Shown: positions 10,051 to 20,147, counted from the stretch's first letter. The stretch: 62,477 nt of DNA from Opitutaceae bacterium (GCA_016711225.1 JADJTK010000033.1:1-62477); one strand, 5' to 3'. A program made the numbers and translations. Notes: a model not told the origin generated them from the letters alone.

Positions 10051-11896
10051 CTACTTGGCGGTGAAGACCCGGAAGCTGTGCGGTAGGATCTCGGCGTCGA
10101 ACACCGTCTTGCCCTTCTCCGCACGGCCGGTCAGGTCCAGACCGGTGAGCTCGTCGTGCAACTTGGTGAAATTGCCCGCGGTGGTGATCTTCACCGACTC
10201 CTTCTGGTCGCGGAAGGACTCCACAATGAAGGCCTTGTTGTCATAGGCAAACAACGCTACCTGGCTCGGCCCGTCCACATGCACGAACAGATCCTTGAGC
10301 ACGAGTTCGCGGATCTTCGCCCACACGCCCGGCGGGTAGTTGTAGAGGTCGCCCTGGTTATCCGGAACGGTGAGTACGTAGAGCTTGCCCTTGTTGTAGT
10401 CGTGCATGAGCAGCACCGGGTGGCCGACGCCGCTGGCGAGTGTGGAGATGATCTCCCACGACGCGTTGGTCAGGTAGCGCACCTCGGGCAGCACGATGGG
10501 CGCCGCCACCGTTTCGGTCAGTCCGCGCTGCACGAACTGCTGCGCCGGCACGCGCCGCTCGGAGACTTCGATCTCGGCGATATCCTCGATGCCGCGGCCG
10601 CGCAGCGCCCGTAGCAGGCCCGTGGTGATCACCACGTTCTTGCCGGCGCGCAACTGCCCCTTGATCTTGGCGACAATGGCAGGGTCGAGCTTCGCGCTCT
10701 CGGTCAACAGCACCGTGGGGGGCATCAACCGGGAACTGCGGCACCATCTCGATCGGCAGGCCGACCATGCCGAGGAAATTGTGGATGAAGTCCTCCCCCG
10801 TCGAGTGGAAGGGCTTGTACGCGACAAGGCCGATCGGCTTGCCGAGCTTACCAACCACGCTGTCGGCCAACTCGAGTGCCTGGCCGGCCACCGCCGCCAA
10901 GGTGGGCTTCATCGCCGGGGAGCCGGCGCAGCGCGCCTGCGCCTTCGCGTAGTCGAAGCTCGTGCCCTGGCCCTGCCACGAAGCGCGATCGCGCTCGCCA
11001 AACGGCATGAGCAGCTCGTTCATCGCGAACAGCGTGATCTCCGGCGCCTTGGCGAACATGGTCAGCCAGAACTGCTCGGCATAGCGATCGGCGTTACCAC
11101 GCGCCCCGGAATCGACCCAGCCCCCGCCATTGCCGCCCGGCTTGATATTCTCGAGGTAACGAAACGCCTCGTAGCTGTGGTACGGCTGAAGGTGCTGGCC
11201 GGTATGCACCGGATCGCGGGTCTCGGTGCCGGTGTAGATCTTGTCGTAGAGCGGGGGCTCGTCCTCGAGATTGTAGCCGGTGCCCTGGTAGTGCTCGTAC
11301 CAGTTGGGGTACTTGAGCGTGACCTTGACCTTCGGATTCACCGTGTGCGCCGTCTTCAGGATCAAGTCGCGCGAGACCTCCTTCATCAGGTCGAGGCGGA
11401 AGCGAGTCCAGCTGCGGTCTCCTTTGGCGGCGATGCACTCGTCGCAGGTGCAGCTTGTGAAGAAGAAGTCGTCGATGATGAATTCGTCGAAGTTGCGCGC
11501 CGTGGCCTCGACGATCTCGCGCATCTTCGCGCGTTGGCCGGCCTGCGTGTAGCAGAAGACCTCGAAGAGGTTGGACTCGTTGCGCACCGTGGCGATGCCG
11601 CCGGCGACCACGATGCCCTTGGCTTGGAAGAAGGCCTTCGCCTGCTGGAGGGTGGCGTCGTCGACGATGATCAGGTCGCGGTGGGTCTCGAGGTAGACCT
11701 TGTCCACCTTCACCTGACGCTCGACGATTGCCCAGTTGTCCCGCAACCAGGCGGGATCCTTCATCAACTGGACCTCGTAGGCGCGGACGTAGACCGCGGC
11801 ATTGAAGTTTTGGTACTGGCCCGCGGAAGCGGCTGTCGGCAGGAAGCCGAGCAGGCCCAGCAACAACGGGGTGCGTTTGAGGAGCGACATGAGCAT
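10051..11896 (-). CDS. Secreted TIM-barrel-like protein, possible glycoside hydrolase; one indel
   Basis: About 615 residues once a +1 shift near 10726 is corrected (a run of six C; the second frame continues TVLLTESAKLDPAIVAKIKG). The N-terminus MLMSLLKRTPLLLGLLGFLP followed by TAASAGQ is a signal peptide. The body has barrel-like features: AKGIVVAGGIATV, DEFIIDDFFFTSCTCDECIA (acidic pair on a strand end plus a CTCDEC pair) and KVKVTLKYPNWYEHYQGTGY. This resembles GH-like barrels of unknown substrate in Opitutus-type genomes. The C-terminal part from FVHVDGPSQVALFAYDNKAF looks like a beta-sandwich. Activity is not assigned. It is transcribed towards tig but separated by a hairpin. Confidence 0.7.
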
Positions 11897-12101
11897 AGGG
11901 GAGACTCGGGGGTTGGTGGCGCCGGCCAGCCCGGGGTGGACACAAGCCTGGGCACCACGCCCATCTCGTGCGCCCGGCCACCGGCCCTGTCAAACCCCGC
12001 CCTGCTCCGGTGCAAAAACTTGCCATACAACTTCTCATTCCGGCCCCGCCGGCGGGCGCCACGCTTGACGCCGCCCGGCCCCGGGCGCATCGCCAATACC
12101 G

Positions 12102-13211
12102 ATGAAAGCCCTACGTGCCCTACCCCTCGTGCTGGCGGCGTTCGCCGGCACCCTTGGCTACGCCGCCAAGGCCCCCGACTACCTCTCTCCCGAGGTCACC
12201 GCCGACGGCCGGGCGATCCTGCGCTTCTACGCGCCCGGGGCAGGCGCCGTGGCCGTGCAGGGCCTGCGCCGCACCGAGCCGCTGCCGATGGCCAAGGGCG
12301 CCGACGGCATCTGGAGCGTCACCGTGTCTGGCCTCGCCCCCGACATCTACGGCTACGTCTTCGACGTCGACGGCGCCGTCACCCTCGATCCCAAAAATCG
12401 CTACGCAAAGAAGTGGATCAGCTCCGAAAGCGCTTTCGAGCTGCCCGGCGCCAAGCCGCCCGCCTGGGCGTTGCAGGCCGTCCCCCACGGCACACTGCAC
12501 CGCCACACCGTCACATCCGCCGCGGCCGGTCGCCAATATTCGTTCCAAGTCTACACCCCGCCCGGCTACGATGCCCGCGCCAAGGACCTCTACCCCGTCG
12601 TCTACCTGCTCCACGGCTACGGCGACGACGAGACCGCCTGGGCCGAGAACGGCCACGCCCACCTCATCGCCGACAATCTCATCGCCCAGGGCAGGATGAA
12701 GCCAGCCATCATCGTCATGCCCCACGGCCACCCCGTGCTGCTGCCCGCCACCCGCCGCGACCACTACTCCGCTGAGAATCACGCTGCCATGGAGAAGGTG
12801 GTGGTGGGCGAACTCCTGCCCTTCCTCCAGCGCGAATACCGCGCGAGCGCCGAGCCCGCCGACCGCGCCATCGTGGGGCTCTCGATGGGTGGCGGCCACT
12901 CGCTTGGCATCGGCCTCGCGCACCCCGAGCTCTTCCAGTGGGTCGGCGGCTTCAGCGCAGCCGCGCCCGACGACAGCCTCGATACCGCCTTCCCCGCCCT
13001 CCTCACCGCCGCTAAACAGAAGAAGAACAGCCCAAAGCTGCTATGGATCGCCATCGGCAAGGACGACTTCCTGCTCAAGCGCAACGACGCCTTCCGAGCC
13101 TGGCTCCAGCAGAACCAGGTCCCCTTCACCTACAAACTCACCGACGGCGGCCACGAGTGGACGGTCTGGCGCGAGTACGTGGAGGACTTCCTCCAGCTCA
13201 CCTTCCGCTGA
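12102..13211 (+). CDS. Secreted esterase, CE1/feruloyl-esterase-like
   Basis: A 369-residue exported alpha/beta hydrolase. The signal peptide is MKALRALPLVLAAFAGTLGY-AAK. Residues about 25-100 form an early-set/CBM48-like beta domain (ILRFYAPGAGAVAVQGLRR). The hydrolase domain follows, with LLHGYGDDETAW near the oxyanion site, nucleophile Ser261 in GLSMGGGHS, Asp321 or Asp322 in GKDDFLLK and His351 in GGHEWTVW. This domain pair is typical of enzymes that remove feruloyl or acetyl groups from plant polysaccharides. It diverges from the secreted barrel protein at 11896, so both may serve polysaccharide use. A terminator follows. Confidence 0.9.
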   Translation: MKALRALPLVLAAFAGTLGYAAKAPDYLSPEVTADGRAILRFYAPGAGAVAVQGLRRTEPLPMAKGADGIWSVTVSGLAPDIYGYVFDVDGAVTLDPKNRYAKKWISSESAFELPGAKPPAWALQAVPHGTLHRHTVTSAAAGRQYSFQVYTPPGYDARAKDLYPVVYLLHGYGDDETAWAENGHAHLIADNLIAQGRMKPAIIVMPHGHPVLLPATRRDHYSAENHAAMEKVVVGELLPFLQREYRASAEPADRAIVGLSMGGGHSLGIGLAHPELFQWVGGFSAAAPDDSLDTAFPALLTAAKQKKNSPKLLWIAIGKDDFLLKRNDAFRAWLQQNQVPFTYKLTDGGHEWTVWREYVEDFLQLTFR

Positions 13212-13268
13212 GCCTCCCGCGCGACCGGCGCAACCATCCGGATCGCCACGCCTGTCGTCTCGTCCCTC

Positions 13269-13290
13269 GCCCCGGCTTTCGCGCCGGGGC
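13269..13290 (+). terminator. Terminator after the esterase gene
   Basis: GCCCCGGC (13269-13276) and GCCGGGGC (13283-13290) form a perfect stem with loop TTTCGC, followed by GTGTTGTTT. It lies 57 bp after the esterase stop. Confidence 0.7.
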
Positions 13291-13441
13291 GTGTTGTTTC
13301 CGTAGGCAGAGTGTAGGCCCGCGCGCTGGCACTGCGCCCTCGCCTGCCGCCGGCTCGTAGCTGGCACACCAAGCACCACCGCGGCCCCGCCCCCGAATCG
13401 GCAGTGACAAGCCCGCCGTTCCGCCGCAACGTTTTCCCTCC

Positions 13442-14179
13442 ATGCCCGCCAGCGATCCCTCCGCCGCCCAGCCGCCCGCCTCGCCTGCGCCTGTCTCGCT
13501 GGACGCCATCGTCGCCGCGCATGGCAGCGTGCTCGTACTCGATCCCTGCACCATCCAGGTGCAAGCCGGGCTGCTCCGCACCGGCCAGGCCCCGCTCTGG
13601 CACACCGGCGGCGACGATTCGAGTATCCACCTCTTTGCCGCGGCCCAGACCTGCCTCACCGCCGCCGGCCTCAAGCCCAGCCAGATCGGCGCCTACGTCT
13701 TCTGCGACGGCCCCGGCAGCCAGCTCGGCATCCGCACCGCCGCGATGGCCCTGCGCACCTGGCAGACCCTGCGCGCCAGCCCGGCACCTGTTTTTACCTA
13801 CCGCAGCCTCCTCCTCGCCGCCCTCACCCACGCCCGCCACCAGCCCGGCCCGTTCGCCGTCGTGGCCGACGCCCGGCGCGACAGCTGGCACGCCGTGCGC
13901 ATCGGCGCCGACGGCACCGCCTCACCGGTATTGCGCGCCACCCGCGCCGAGCTGGCTGACTGGCCCGAGCCGCTGTTTACCCCCGCAGGTTTCCGCGCCT
14001 GGGCCCAGCCGCCCCGACAGGCGGCGACCTGCGCCTACGACTGCGCCTCGATGACCTCCGCCCTCGGCGCCCTGCCCCTGTTCGCCCCCGCCGCCGAACC
14101 CGAACCCTGGCTGTCCGCCCCGATCACCTATCAGACTTGGACCGGCCAGCGCCACCGCGCCGCCACTCCGGCCCCGTAG
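13442..14179 (+). CDS. tsaB: TsaB, tRNA threonylcarbamoyladenosine biosynthesis subunit
   Basis: A 245-residue protein of the M22 glycoprotease-like family. TsaB partners TsaD and TsaE in making the t6A37 modification of ANN-decoding tRNAs. The diagnostic segment is YVFCDGPGSQLGIRTAAMAL, matching the GPGSFTGLR element of TsaB, preceded by an actin-like N-terminal strand VLVLDPCTIQVQAGLL. The C-terminal half is divergent, as is usual for TsaB. The start ATG 13442 adds about 25 Ala/Pro-rich residues; an internal start is possible. It lies 37 bp upstream of alr and probably shares its transcript. Confidence 0.85.
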   Translation: MPASDPSAAQPPASPAPVSLDAIVAAHGSVLVLDPCTIQVQAGLLRTGQAPLWHTGGDDSSIHLFAAAQTCLTAAGLKPSQIGAYVFCDGPGSQLGIRTAAMALRTWQTLRASPAPVFTYRSLLLAALTHARHQPGPFAVVADARRDSWHAVRIGADGTASPVLRATRAELADWPEPLFTPAGFRAWAQPPRQAATCAYDCASMTSALGALPLFAPAAEPEPWLSAPITYQTWTGQRHRAATPAP

Positions 14180-14216
14180 GTTACCCCGCCCAAGCAGTCC
14201 TCTCCCTTTTCCCCGG

Positions 14217-15368
14217 ATGAGCGCCAACGATTCCCGCATCCCCCTCCGCTGCTGGGCCGAGATCAATCTCGCCGCCCTCGAGCGCAACTTGAAGCATATC
14301 CGCGCCGCCCTGCCCTCGCGCCTCAAGTACGTCGCCGTCGTCAAGGCCGACGCCTACGGTCACGGCCTGCCACAGACCGCCGCCCGCCTCATGCACGCCG
14401 GCGCCGATCTCTTCGCCGTGGCCAACACCACCGAGGCCGCCGCGCTTCGCGAGCTCGGACCGGGCTGGCCCATCCTCGTGCTCAGCGCTGTACTCCCGGA
14501 CGAGGACCGCCTCCTCGCCGAATACGACCTCACCGCCACTGTCTCTTCCGCCGAGGAGGTCGAGCGCTTCAACGAGCTCGGCCGCCGCACCGGCCGCCCT
14601 CTGGCCGTCCACCTCAAGATCGACACCGGCATGGGGCGCCTCGGCGTCTGGCACGCGGAGGCCCCCGCCCTCTACGCCAAGATCCGGGCCAGCGAGTTCA
14701 TCCGCCTCGACGGCATCTTCACCCACTTCGCCAGCGCCGACAGCGACTCGAAGTTCACCCGCCAGCAGCGTCGCCTTTTCCTGGAAACACTGCGGCGCCT
14801 GCCCGGCCTCGACCGCCAGCGCCTCATCATCCACGCCGACAACTCCGCCGGGCTCGAGACCCTCCAGCGCCGCGGCTCGATCAACGCCGTGCGCATCGGC
14901 CTGCTCCAGTTCGGCATCCTGCCCCACCCCAGTTCGATTCTCGCCGCCGTGCAGGCCGAGCCCGTCTTCAGTTTCCACGCCCGCGTCGGCCTGGTGAAAC
15001 GCCTGCCCCGCGGCTCCGGCGTGAGTTACAACCGCACCTACGTCACCACCCGCGACACCACCATCGCGGTGGTCACCGGCGGCTACGGCGACGGTATTCC
15101 GATCTCTTGCAGCAACCGCGCGCAGCTCCTCATCCGCGGCCACCGCTGCCCCGTGCTCGGCCGCGTGACGATGGACCAGACCATCGTCGACGTCACCGAC
15201 GTGCCCGAGGTGGCCGTGGGCGACCAGGCAACCTTCGTCGGCCGCCAAGACAAGGAGGAGATCACCGTCACCGAGTTCGCCAAGTGGGCGGAGACGATCC
15301 CCTACGAAATCCTCTGCTCGGTGACCAAGCGAGTCCCCCGGGTCTACCGCACCACGTTGGGGACATGA
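14217..15368 (+). CDS. alr: Alanine racemase
   Basis: A 383-residue PLP enzyme that makes D-alanine for peptidoglycan. Lys43 in VVKADAYGHG carries PLP and Tyr271 in GVSYNRTYVT is the second catalytic base. VHLKIDTGMGRLGV, IDGIFTHFASAD-like and VTMDQTIVDVTD segments are canonical for the barrel and C-terminal beta domain. The usual RPGIALYG element reads RIGLLQFGILP here, a variant that may be normal in this lineage. Start ATG 14217. It follows tsaB closely. Confidence 0.95.
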   Translation: MSANDSRIPLRCWAEINLAALERNLKHIRAALPSRLKYVAVVKADAYGHGLPQTAARLMHAGADLFAVANTTEAAALRELGPGWPILVLSAVLPDEDRLLAEYDLTATVSSAEEVERFNELGRRTGRPLAVHLKIDTGMGRLGVWHAEAPALYAKIRASEFIRLDGIFTHFASADSDSKFTRQQRRLFLETLRRLPGLDRQRLIIHADNSAGLETLQRRGSINAVRIGLLQFGILPHPSSILAAVQAEPVFSFHARVGLVKRLPRGSGVSYNRTYVTTRDTTIAVVTGGYGDGIPISCSNRAQLLIRGHRCPVLGRVTMDQTIVDVTDVPEVAVGDQATFVGRQDKEEITVTEFAKWAETIPYEILCSVTKRVPRVYRTTLGT

Positions 15369-15712
15369 GAACACTCCGCGCTCACCGCACCCCAGAGCCG
15401 CATCGCTCCGACAGGTTTTCGGACGGAACGAGCCTTTGGCTCGCCTGTTCGCTCATGGTATTAGCCGGATGATCCAGTCCCCGCGCCGAGCGAGAGATCC
15501 TCGAACGGGATCTCGGCAGCGAGAAACTCGTGAATTGAGGAACTCCGCCGGCGGCGCGGCCTCGCTACCGCAGCCCGAGAGATAGGCGACTCCTTCCGGC
15601 AGCCCGAGCACTGTGCCCCTCTAGATCAGCGGCGCGTAAAAATCCCCCGCCGCCCCGCCGCCGCGTCGACACAACGCCGCTGGGCCCCACGATCGACACG
15701 AGATCGCCGCCC
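15369..15712. other. Intergenic stretch with one small hairpin
   Basis: No gene is seen. CGAGCC-TTT-GGCTCG at 15429-15443 is a short hairpin that could weakly terminate alr. The rest shows no recognisable signal. Confidence 0.4.
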
Positions 15713-17830
15713 ATGCCCTCCTCCATTCTGCGCCCCCTCGCTGCCGGCCTCGCGCTCAGCCTGCTCGCGTCTCCCGCCGCTCTTCTCGCCTGGTTACCAG
15801 GAACTGGCGACCCCGACGCCGTGCAAGGTTTCACCGTCACCTCCACCGACCGCACCGACGTCCTCGCCTTCTATAACACGGTCTACGCCGCCTCCGAGGA
15901 TTTCGCCGCCAATATGGCGTGGACCGGCAACATCGCCACCGGCGTCGCCGGCACCACCAGCGCCGCTTTCAAGGACGACGTCCGCCGCCGTATCAATTTC
16001 TACCGCGCACTCGTCGGCCTGCCCACCGACATCACCTTCGACTCCTCCAAATCCGCCAAGGACCAGGCCGCCGCACTGATGTTCTCGGCCAACGCCGATC
16101 TCAACCACACTCCGCCCACCACCTGGACCTGGTACACCGCCACCGGGGCCGAAGCGGCCGGCAACTCCAACATAGCCATCGGCAACTACGGCCCGGACGC
16201 GATCGACGCCTACATCTACGACAGCGGCAGCAACAACGCCGCAGTCGGCCACCGCCGCTGGCTGCTCTATCCTCTGGCCCAAAGCATGGGCACCGGCGAT
16301 GTCCCGCCGTCGGGCAGCAGCTACATGTCGGCCAACGCCTGCTGGGTCGTCGGCGACTTCAAGCGCTCCGCTCCCGCCGCCTTCGTCGCCTGGCCCAACC
16401 GCGGTTACTGCCCGTTTTATCTCCGGCCCGCCCGCTGGTCACTTACGTACCCAGGCGCCAATTTCACTGCCGCCACCGTCACCCTGAGCCAGGGGGGCAC
16501 CAACATCCCGGTCACCATCGTCTCCAACTCCGATACCGGCATCGGCTACAACACCATCGTCTGGGCTCCGCAGTCTCTGCCCACCTCCATCACTGCCGAC
16601 ATCCCGTATTCCGTCTTCGTCTCCGGCATCTCCGGAGCCGGCGTGCCGACCAGCTACAGCTACAACGTCACCCTCTTCGATCCGGGCGTGCTCGGCGCCA
16701 GCGTGACAATCGCCGGCTCCGCCTCCCCGGCCACCACCGGCGAGGCCTACACCTTCAACCCAATCACCCAAGCCGACGCCTACCAACTGCGCGTCGCCAC
16801 AGCCAGCACCGCCGGCTGGGCCGAGGGCGCCGAGGACGCCACTGCCGGGTTTATCCAGTCTGCCACCACTGGCGGCTACGCGCTCCGGAGCACCGCCTAC
16901 AAGCACACCGGCGCCAAGGCCTTCCACCTCACCTTCCCTGACTGGAACTACCAGAGCTTCACCGTCCTGCGCGACCTCATCCCGACCGCCTCCAGCCAGC
17001 TGCAATTCTACGACCGGGGGCTCTTCGCCACCACCACGACCACGCTCTCCGCAGAAGTTTCCACCGACAACGGCAACACTTGGACCAGCGTCTGGAGTCG
17101 CCCCGGCGTCGGCCTCAGCAGCGCCAACTGGGACCCGGCTTTCGTCGCCCGCACCGTCAGCCTCGCCACCTACACCGGGCAAACCATCCGAGTGCGCTTC
17201 ATCCTCAGATACGATACGTCCGGCGCAGTCCTCAACACGGCCAACAACTGCGGCTTCTACATCGACGACATCACCGTCACCAACGCCACCCAACTCGCCG
17301 TCACCACCACCACCACGCTCTCCGGTGGCGCCACCGGCTTCACGCTCGATGCCACCACCGCCGGCGCCGCGCTCGCCGCCGGCAACACCTACTACCTGCG
17401 CATCCGCCCCCAAGTCGGCACCCGCTGGTTCGGCGACGGCCCGATCAAGATCGTCACCGCCACCACCCCCGCCACCGGCTACGCCGCGTGGGCCGCAGCC
17501 CAATCCCCCGCCATCACGGGCGGCCCCCAGGCCGATCAGGACAACGACGGCCTCAACAACGGCCTCGAATACGCCTTCGGCCTCGATCCCCTGCACGCCA
17601 CCCCCAACGCCGCGCCACCGGTGCCGGAACTCACCGGCAACAGCCTCGAATGCACCTACACGCAGCCTACCGGAGTGAGCGGCATCACCTACGGCGGCCA
17701 GTGGTCCACCGACCTCGTGAACTGGACAGCTCTCCCCGACACCGGCAGCGGAACAACCCACACCTTCAACGTGAGCACCACCGGCCTCACTCGCTGTTTT
17801 TTCCGCCACGTCGTCACCGTGGCGCCCTGA
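15713..17830 (+). CDS. Secreted CAP-domain protein with beta-sandwich modules
   Basis: A 705-residue exported protein. The signal peptide is MPSSILRPLAAGLALSLLAS-PAA. Residues about 45-235 look like a CAP/SCP domain: INFYRALVGLP, AALMFSANADLNHTPPTTWT and GHRRWLLYPLAQSMGTGD, with conserved His residues. Two or more beta-sandwich regions follow, including a MAM/jelly-roll-like segment with FYIDDITVT. Near the C-terminus the motif DQDNDGLNNGLEYAFGLDPL is a calcium-binding thrombospondin-3-like module common in secreted proteins of Opitutaceae. The final FFRHVVTV is typical of those C-termini. Substrate and role are unknown. Confidence 0.85.
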   Translation: MPSSILRPLAAGLALSLLASPAALLAWLPGTGDPDAVQGFTVTSTDRTDVLAFYNTVYAASEDFAANMAWTGNIATGVAGTTSAAFKDDVRRRINFYRALVGLPTDITFDSSKSAKDQAAALMFSANADLNHTPPTTWTWYTATGAEAAGNSNIAIGNYGPDAIDAYIYDSGSNNAAVGHRRWLLYPLAQSMGTGDVPPSGSSYMSANACWVVGDFKRSAPAAFVAWPNRGYCPFYLRPARWSLTYPGANFTAATVTLSQGGTNIPVTIVSNSDTGIGYNTIVWAPQSLPTSITADIPYSVFVSGISGAGVPTSYSYNVTLFDPGVLGASVTIAGSASPATTGEAYTFNPITQADAYQLRVATASTAGWAEGAEDATAGFIQSATTGGYALRSTAYKHTGAKAFHLTFPDWNYQSFTVLRDLIPTASSQLQFYDRGLFATTTTTLSAEVSTDNGNTWTSVWSRPGVGLSSANWDPAFVARTVSLATYTGQTIRVRFILRYDTSGAVLNTANNCGFYIDDITVTNATQLAVTTTTTLSGGATGFTLDATTAGAALAAGNTYYLRIRPQVGTRWFGDGPIKIVTATTPATGYAAWAAAQSPAITGGPQADQDNDGLNNGLEYAFGLDPLHATPNAAPPVPELTGNSLECTYTQPTGVSGITYGGQWSTDLVNWTALPDTGSGTTHTFNVSTTGLTRCFFRHVVTVAP

Positions 17831-17968
17831 GTCCGATGCTCTCAGCGGGCTGCGCCACGTTGTGTCTATCGTCGACCTTTGCCGCGCACCAGCCGCCAAC
17901 GGTCCTCGGGAATTCCGGTCAAGCGCCTCGCTAGTCAGCCGATACCAACGGTGCAACGCCACACCGCC

Positions 17969-18367
17969 ATGATCACCTGGAGCCCTGAATTCGAAACCGG
18001 AGTGCCCGAAGTCGACCACGACCATCAGGTACTCGTCGAGAACCTCAACCGTTTGGAGACCGCGCTCCAGCAACGAGCAGGGGCCGAGCATATCAACGGC
18101 ATGGTCGCCTTCCTCGAACGCTACGCCCAACAGCATTTCACCCGGGAGGAAGGCTGCATGAGCCGGCTCCATTGCCCGGTCGCCGCGGCCAACAAGATCG
18201 CGCACATCAAGTTCATGCAGACCTGCGCCGAGGCCCGCAAGAAACTCGAGTCGCCCACCGCTGCCAGCGGTGTGGCCATCAAGATTCACTCCGAAATGTG
18301 CGCCTGGATTCGCGACCACATTCTCAAGATCGACCTCAACCTGCGCCAGTGCGTGAAGCCGCACTGA
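17969..18367 (+). CDS. Bacteriohemerythrin with one iron ligand replaced
   Basis: A 132-residue four-helix hemerythrin, a di-iron oxygen- or iron-binding protein. ATG 17969 starts MITWSPEFETGVPEVDHDHQ. By alignment to known bacteriohemerythrins the ligands are His19, His56 and Glu60 (HFTREE), His79, His117 and Asp122 (DHILKID). The position that should hold the remaining His, five residues after Pro70 and four before His79, is Asn75 (codon AAC where CAC would be His). The protein may bind oxygen poorly, bind one iron, or act as a sensor. The gene stands alone; a longer open frame from 17879 lacks family character. Confidence 0.9.
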   Translation: MITWSPEFETGVPEVDHDHQVLVENLNRLETALQQRAGAEHINGMVAFLERYAQQHFTREEGCMSRLHCPVAAANKIAHIKFMQTCAEARKKLESPTAASGVAIKIHSEMCAWIRDHILKIDLNLRQCVKPH

Positions 18368-18577
18368 AGCGGTTCAAGAGTCCAGTACCTCCCTCCTCGC
18401 CTCGTAAAAGCGCGCACCGGAGGCCAGATCCCGCTCCGCCAGATCGGGCATCCGAATCCTCACGGCGCACAGCGCGGCAAGGGCCGGCTTGAGGAAGAAA
18501 CCACTCGAGCGGTCGCTCCCCTCACCCCCGCGATCGCCGGCCAGACGTCTTGGCGCGCAGCAAAAGAAGGGCCGAGC

Positions 18578-18628
18578 GGGCGGACGTTGGGGACCTGCGA
18601 CAAGCGCAGGTCGACGAAACGTCCGCCC
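18578..18628 (-). terminator. Two-level hairpin at the end of the rRNA methyltransferase gene
   Basis: An outer stem GGGCGGACGTT (18578-18588) with AACGTCCGCCC (18618-18628) encloses an inner stem GACCTGCG (18592-18599) with CGCAGGTC (18605-18612). It lies directly after the minus-strand stop at 18633 and may terminate convergent transcripts. Confidence 0.55.
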
Positions 18629-18632
18629 CGCC

Positions 18633-19934
18633 TCACACCACCCGGGCCCAGATGACCTTCAGGTAACGGCTCTCCAGGCAGTTGGAATAGACGGGGTGGT
18701 CGCCGCCCGGGCCGGTGCGATCAAAGATCTGGAGACGGCGGTTGTGGCGGTGCGCCGCCTTGATCACGTACTCCTCGAACTGGTCCAGCGTCACCAGGCC
18801 CGAGCACGAGCACGTCACAAAGAGACCGCCGGGTTTCACCAGGCCGATGGCGAGATGGTTGATGTCCTCGTAGCGGCGCCGGCCGGCGAACGGCCCGTCG
18901 TCGTCCTCGGCGTCGCGGCTGTGCACGAACTTCGGCGGGTCGAGCACCACGGCGTCCCACTGTTCGCCGTTCTTTTGCATCTGCCGGCAGTAGGAATACG
19001 CGTCGGCATGCACCCACTTGATACGCGCGTTGTTGAGGTTGGCGTTGCGCTTGGCCTGCTCGAGGGCGGTCTCGTCGAGGTCGACGCCGGTCACTTCCGC
19101 GGCGCCGCCGTGCACCTTGGCCGCAATCCCGAAGCCGCCCGTGTAACAGCACAGATCGAGGACGCGCGCCCCCTTGGTGAACTCCGCAAAACGCCGCCGG
19201 TTGTCGCGCTGGTCGCAGAAGAAGCCGGTCTTGTGACCCTCCTCGAAGTCGACCTCGAAGGTAACCCCGTGCTCGCGCACCTTCACCCGGCGCGGAGCAT
19301 CCTCGTCGACCACCGGATCGAGCATCGACGACTTGATCCCCTCCCAGTGCGCGACCTCGTCGTCGACCTGCACGATGTGGCGCGACGTGCCCAGCATCAC
19401 ATGAAGCAGGCGCAGCCATTCCGGCAACCGCTGCATCACACCGAGCGAGCACACATCGGCAAACAACACGTCGCCGTAACGATCGACGGTGAGGCCGCTG
19501 AGACCGTCGCCATCGGAATTGACCACGCGATACGTCTCGGTGACCGCATCGAGCTTGAGCATCTCCCGACGCAAGGTCACCGCATGGCTCAGCGCCTCCG
19601 CGAAATACGCCTCGGTGACCGGCTCGGAGCTGAAACGCATGATGCGCAGCGGCACGTAGGCCCGGCGATTCCAGAAGCCGGCGCCCAACCGGTAGCCGAG
19701 CTTGTCGTACACCGTCACCAGGTCGCCCGGTTTCGCGTCGGGGGACACCTCGCGGACCATCTTCGGATAGATCTGCGGCTGGAAGGTGAAGAACTTCATC
19801 TGCACCCAAGGGCGCTGCCACTGCGAGGGCGGCAACGGCGCGGGCCGGGCGTGCGAAGCGGGGGTGGCGGCCGCTGCGGCGGTGTCGGCGTCGTCGGCAA
19901 AATCTTCGGGCGGGAGTTCGGGCTCGGAATTCAA
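18633..19934 (-). CDS. RlmI-like 23S rRNA m5C methyltransferase
   Basis: A class I SAM-dependent RNA methyltransferase of the RlmI/YccW type, which makes m5C1962 in 23S rRNA in E. coli. An N-terminal PUA-like domain (IYPKMVREVSPDAKPGDLVT) is followed by an EEHD-like region and the catalytic domain. SAM motif I is VLDLCCYTGGFGIAA, motif IV is VVLDPPKF, and motif VI TCSCSG contains the cysteine nucleophile. The family is about 400 residues. I place the start at TTG 19934 (MNSEPELPPEDFADDADT), since the frame open to 20111 is Arg/Ser-rich; a start at the Met of MKFFTFQPQIYP is the alternative. Confidence 0.9.
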   Translation of the reverse strand: MNSEPELPPEDFADDADTAAAAATPASHARPAPLPPSQWQRPWVQMKFFTFQPQIYPKMVREVSPDAKPGDLVTVYDKLGYRLGAGFWNRRAYVPLRIMRFSSEPVTEAYFAEALSHAVTLRREMLKLDAVTETYRVVNSDGDGLSGLTVDRYGDVLFADVCSLGVMQRLPEWLRLLHVMLGTSRHIVQVDDEVAHWEGIKSSMLDPVVDEDAPRRVKVREHGVTFEVDFEEGHKTGFFCDQRDNRRRFAEFTKGARVLDLCCYTGGFGIAAKVHGGAAEVTGVDLDETALEQAKRNANLNNARIKWVHADAYSYCRQMQKNGEQWDAVVLDPPKFVHSRDAEDDDGPFAGRRRYEDINHLAIGLVKPGGLFVTCSCSGLVTLDQFEEYVIKAAHRHNRRLQIFDRTGPGGDHPVYSNCLESRYLKVIWARVV

Positions 19935-20147
19935 GATTGTCGATTGATGCTCAGCCCTCCGGAGGAATGCGAGGCCGAAGAGTGTTGCCAGCGTTCCATC
20001 CCCTTCGCTTCCGCTCCGAAAGCGGGTTGCGCATAGGGCGCGGCTGCGCTCCAGCGCCCGCCCAGCAGAGTCTTCTCGACCCGAACAGCCCCCGCTCATC
20101 CCCGAGCTCAACGGCGAGTACCCCTCCCGTGGCGAACGCCCAATCGG

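Noticed and set aside
8534..10246. 570-residue plus-strand reading frame
   Set aside because: It lies antisense to tig, which has clear family motifs. The frame is low-complexity Leu/Gly/His-rich protein typical of the complement of a high-GC gene.
10496..12775. 759-residue plus-strand reading frame
   Set aside because: Covers the antisense of the secreted barrel protein and then the wrong frame of the esterase. No motifs, Arg/Leu/Pro-rich.
13404..14054. Alternative frame over tsaB
   Set aside because: The overlapping frame is Pro/Ala/Ser-rich, while the 13442 frame carries the TsaB GPGS motif.
16439..18364. 641-residue minus-strand reading frame
   Set aside because: Antisense to the CAP-domain protein and the hemerythrin, both of which have strong motifs. 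Gly/Val-rich composition is an artefact of GC bias.
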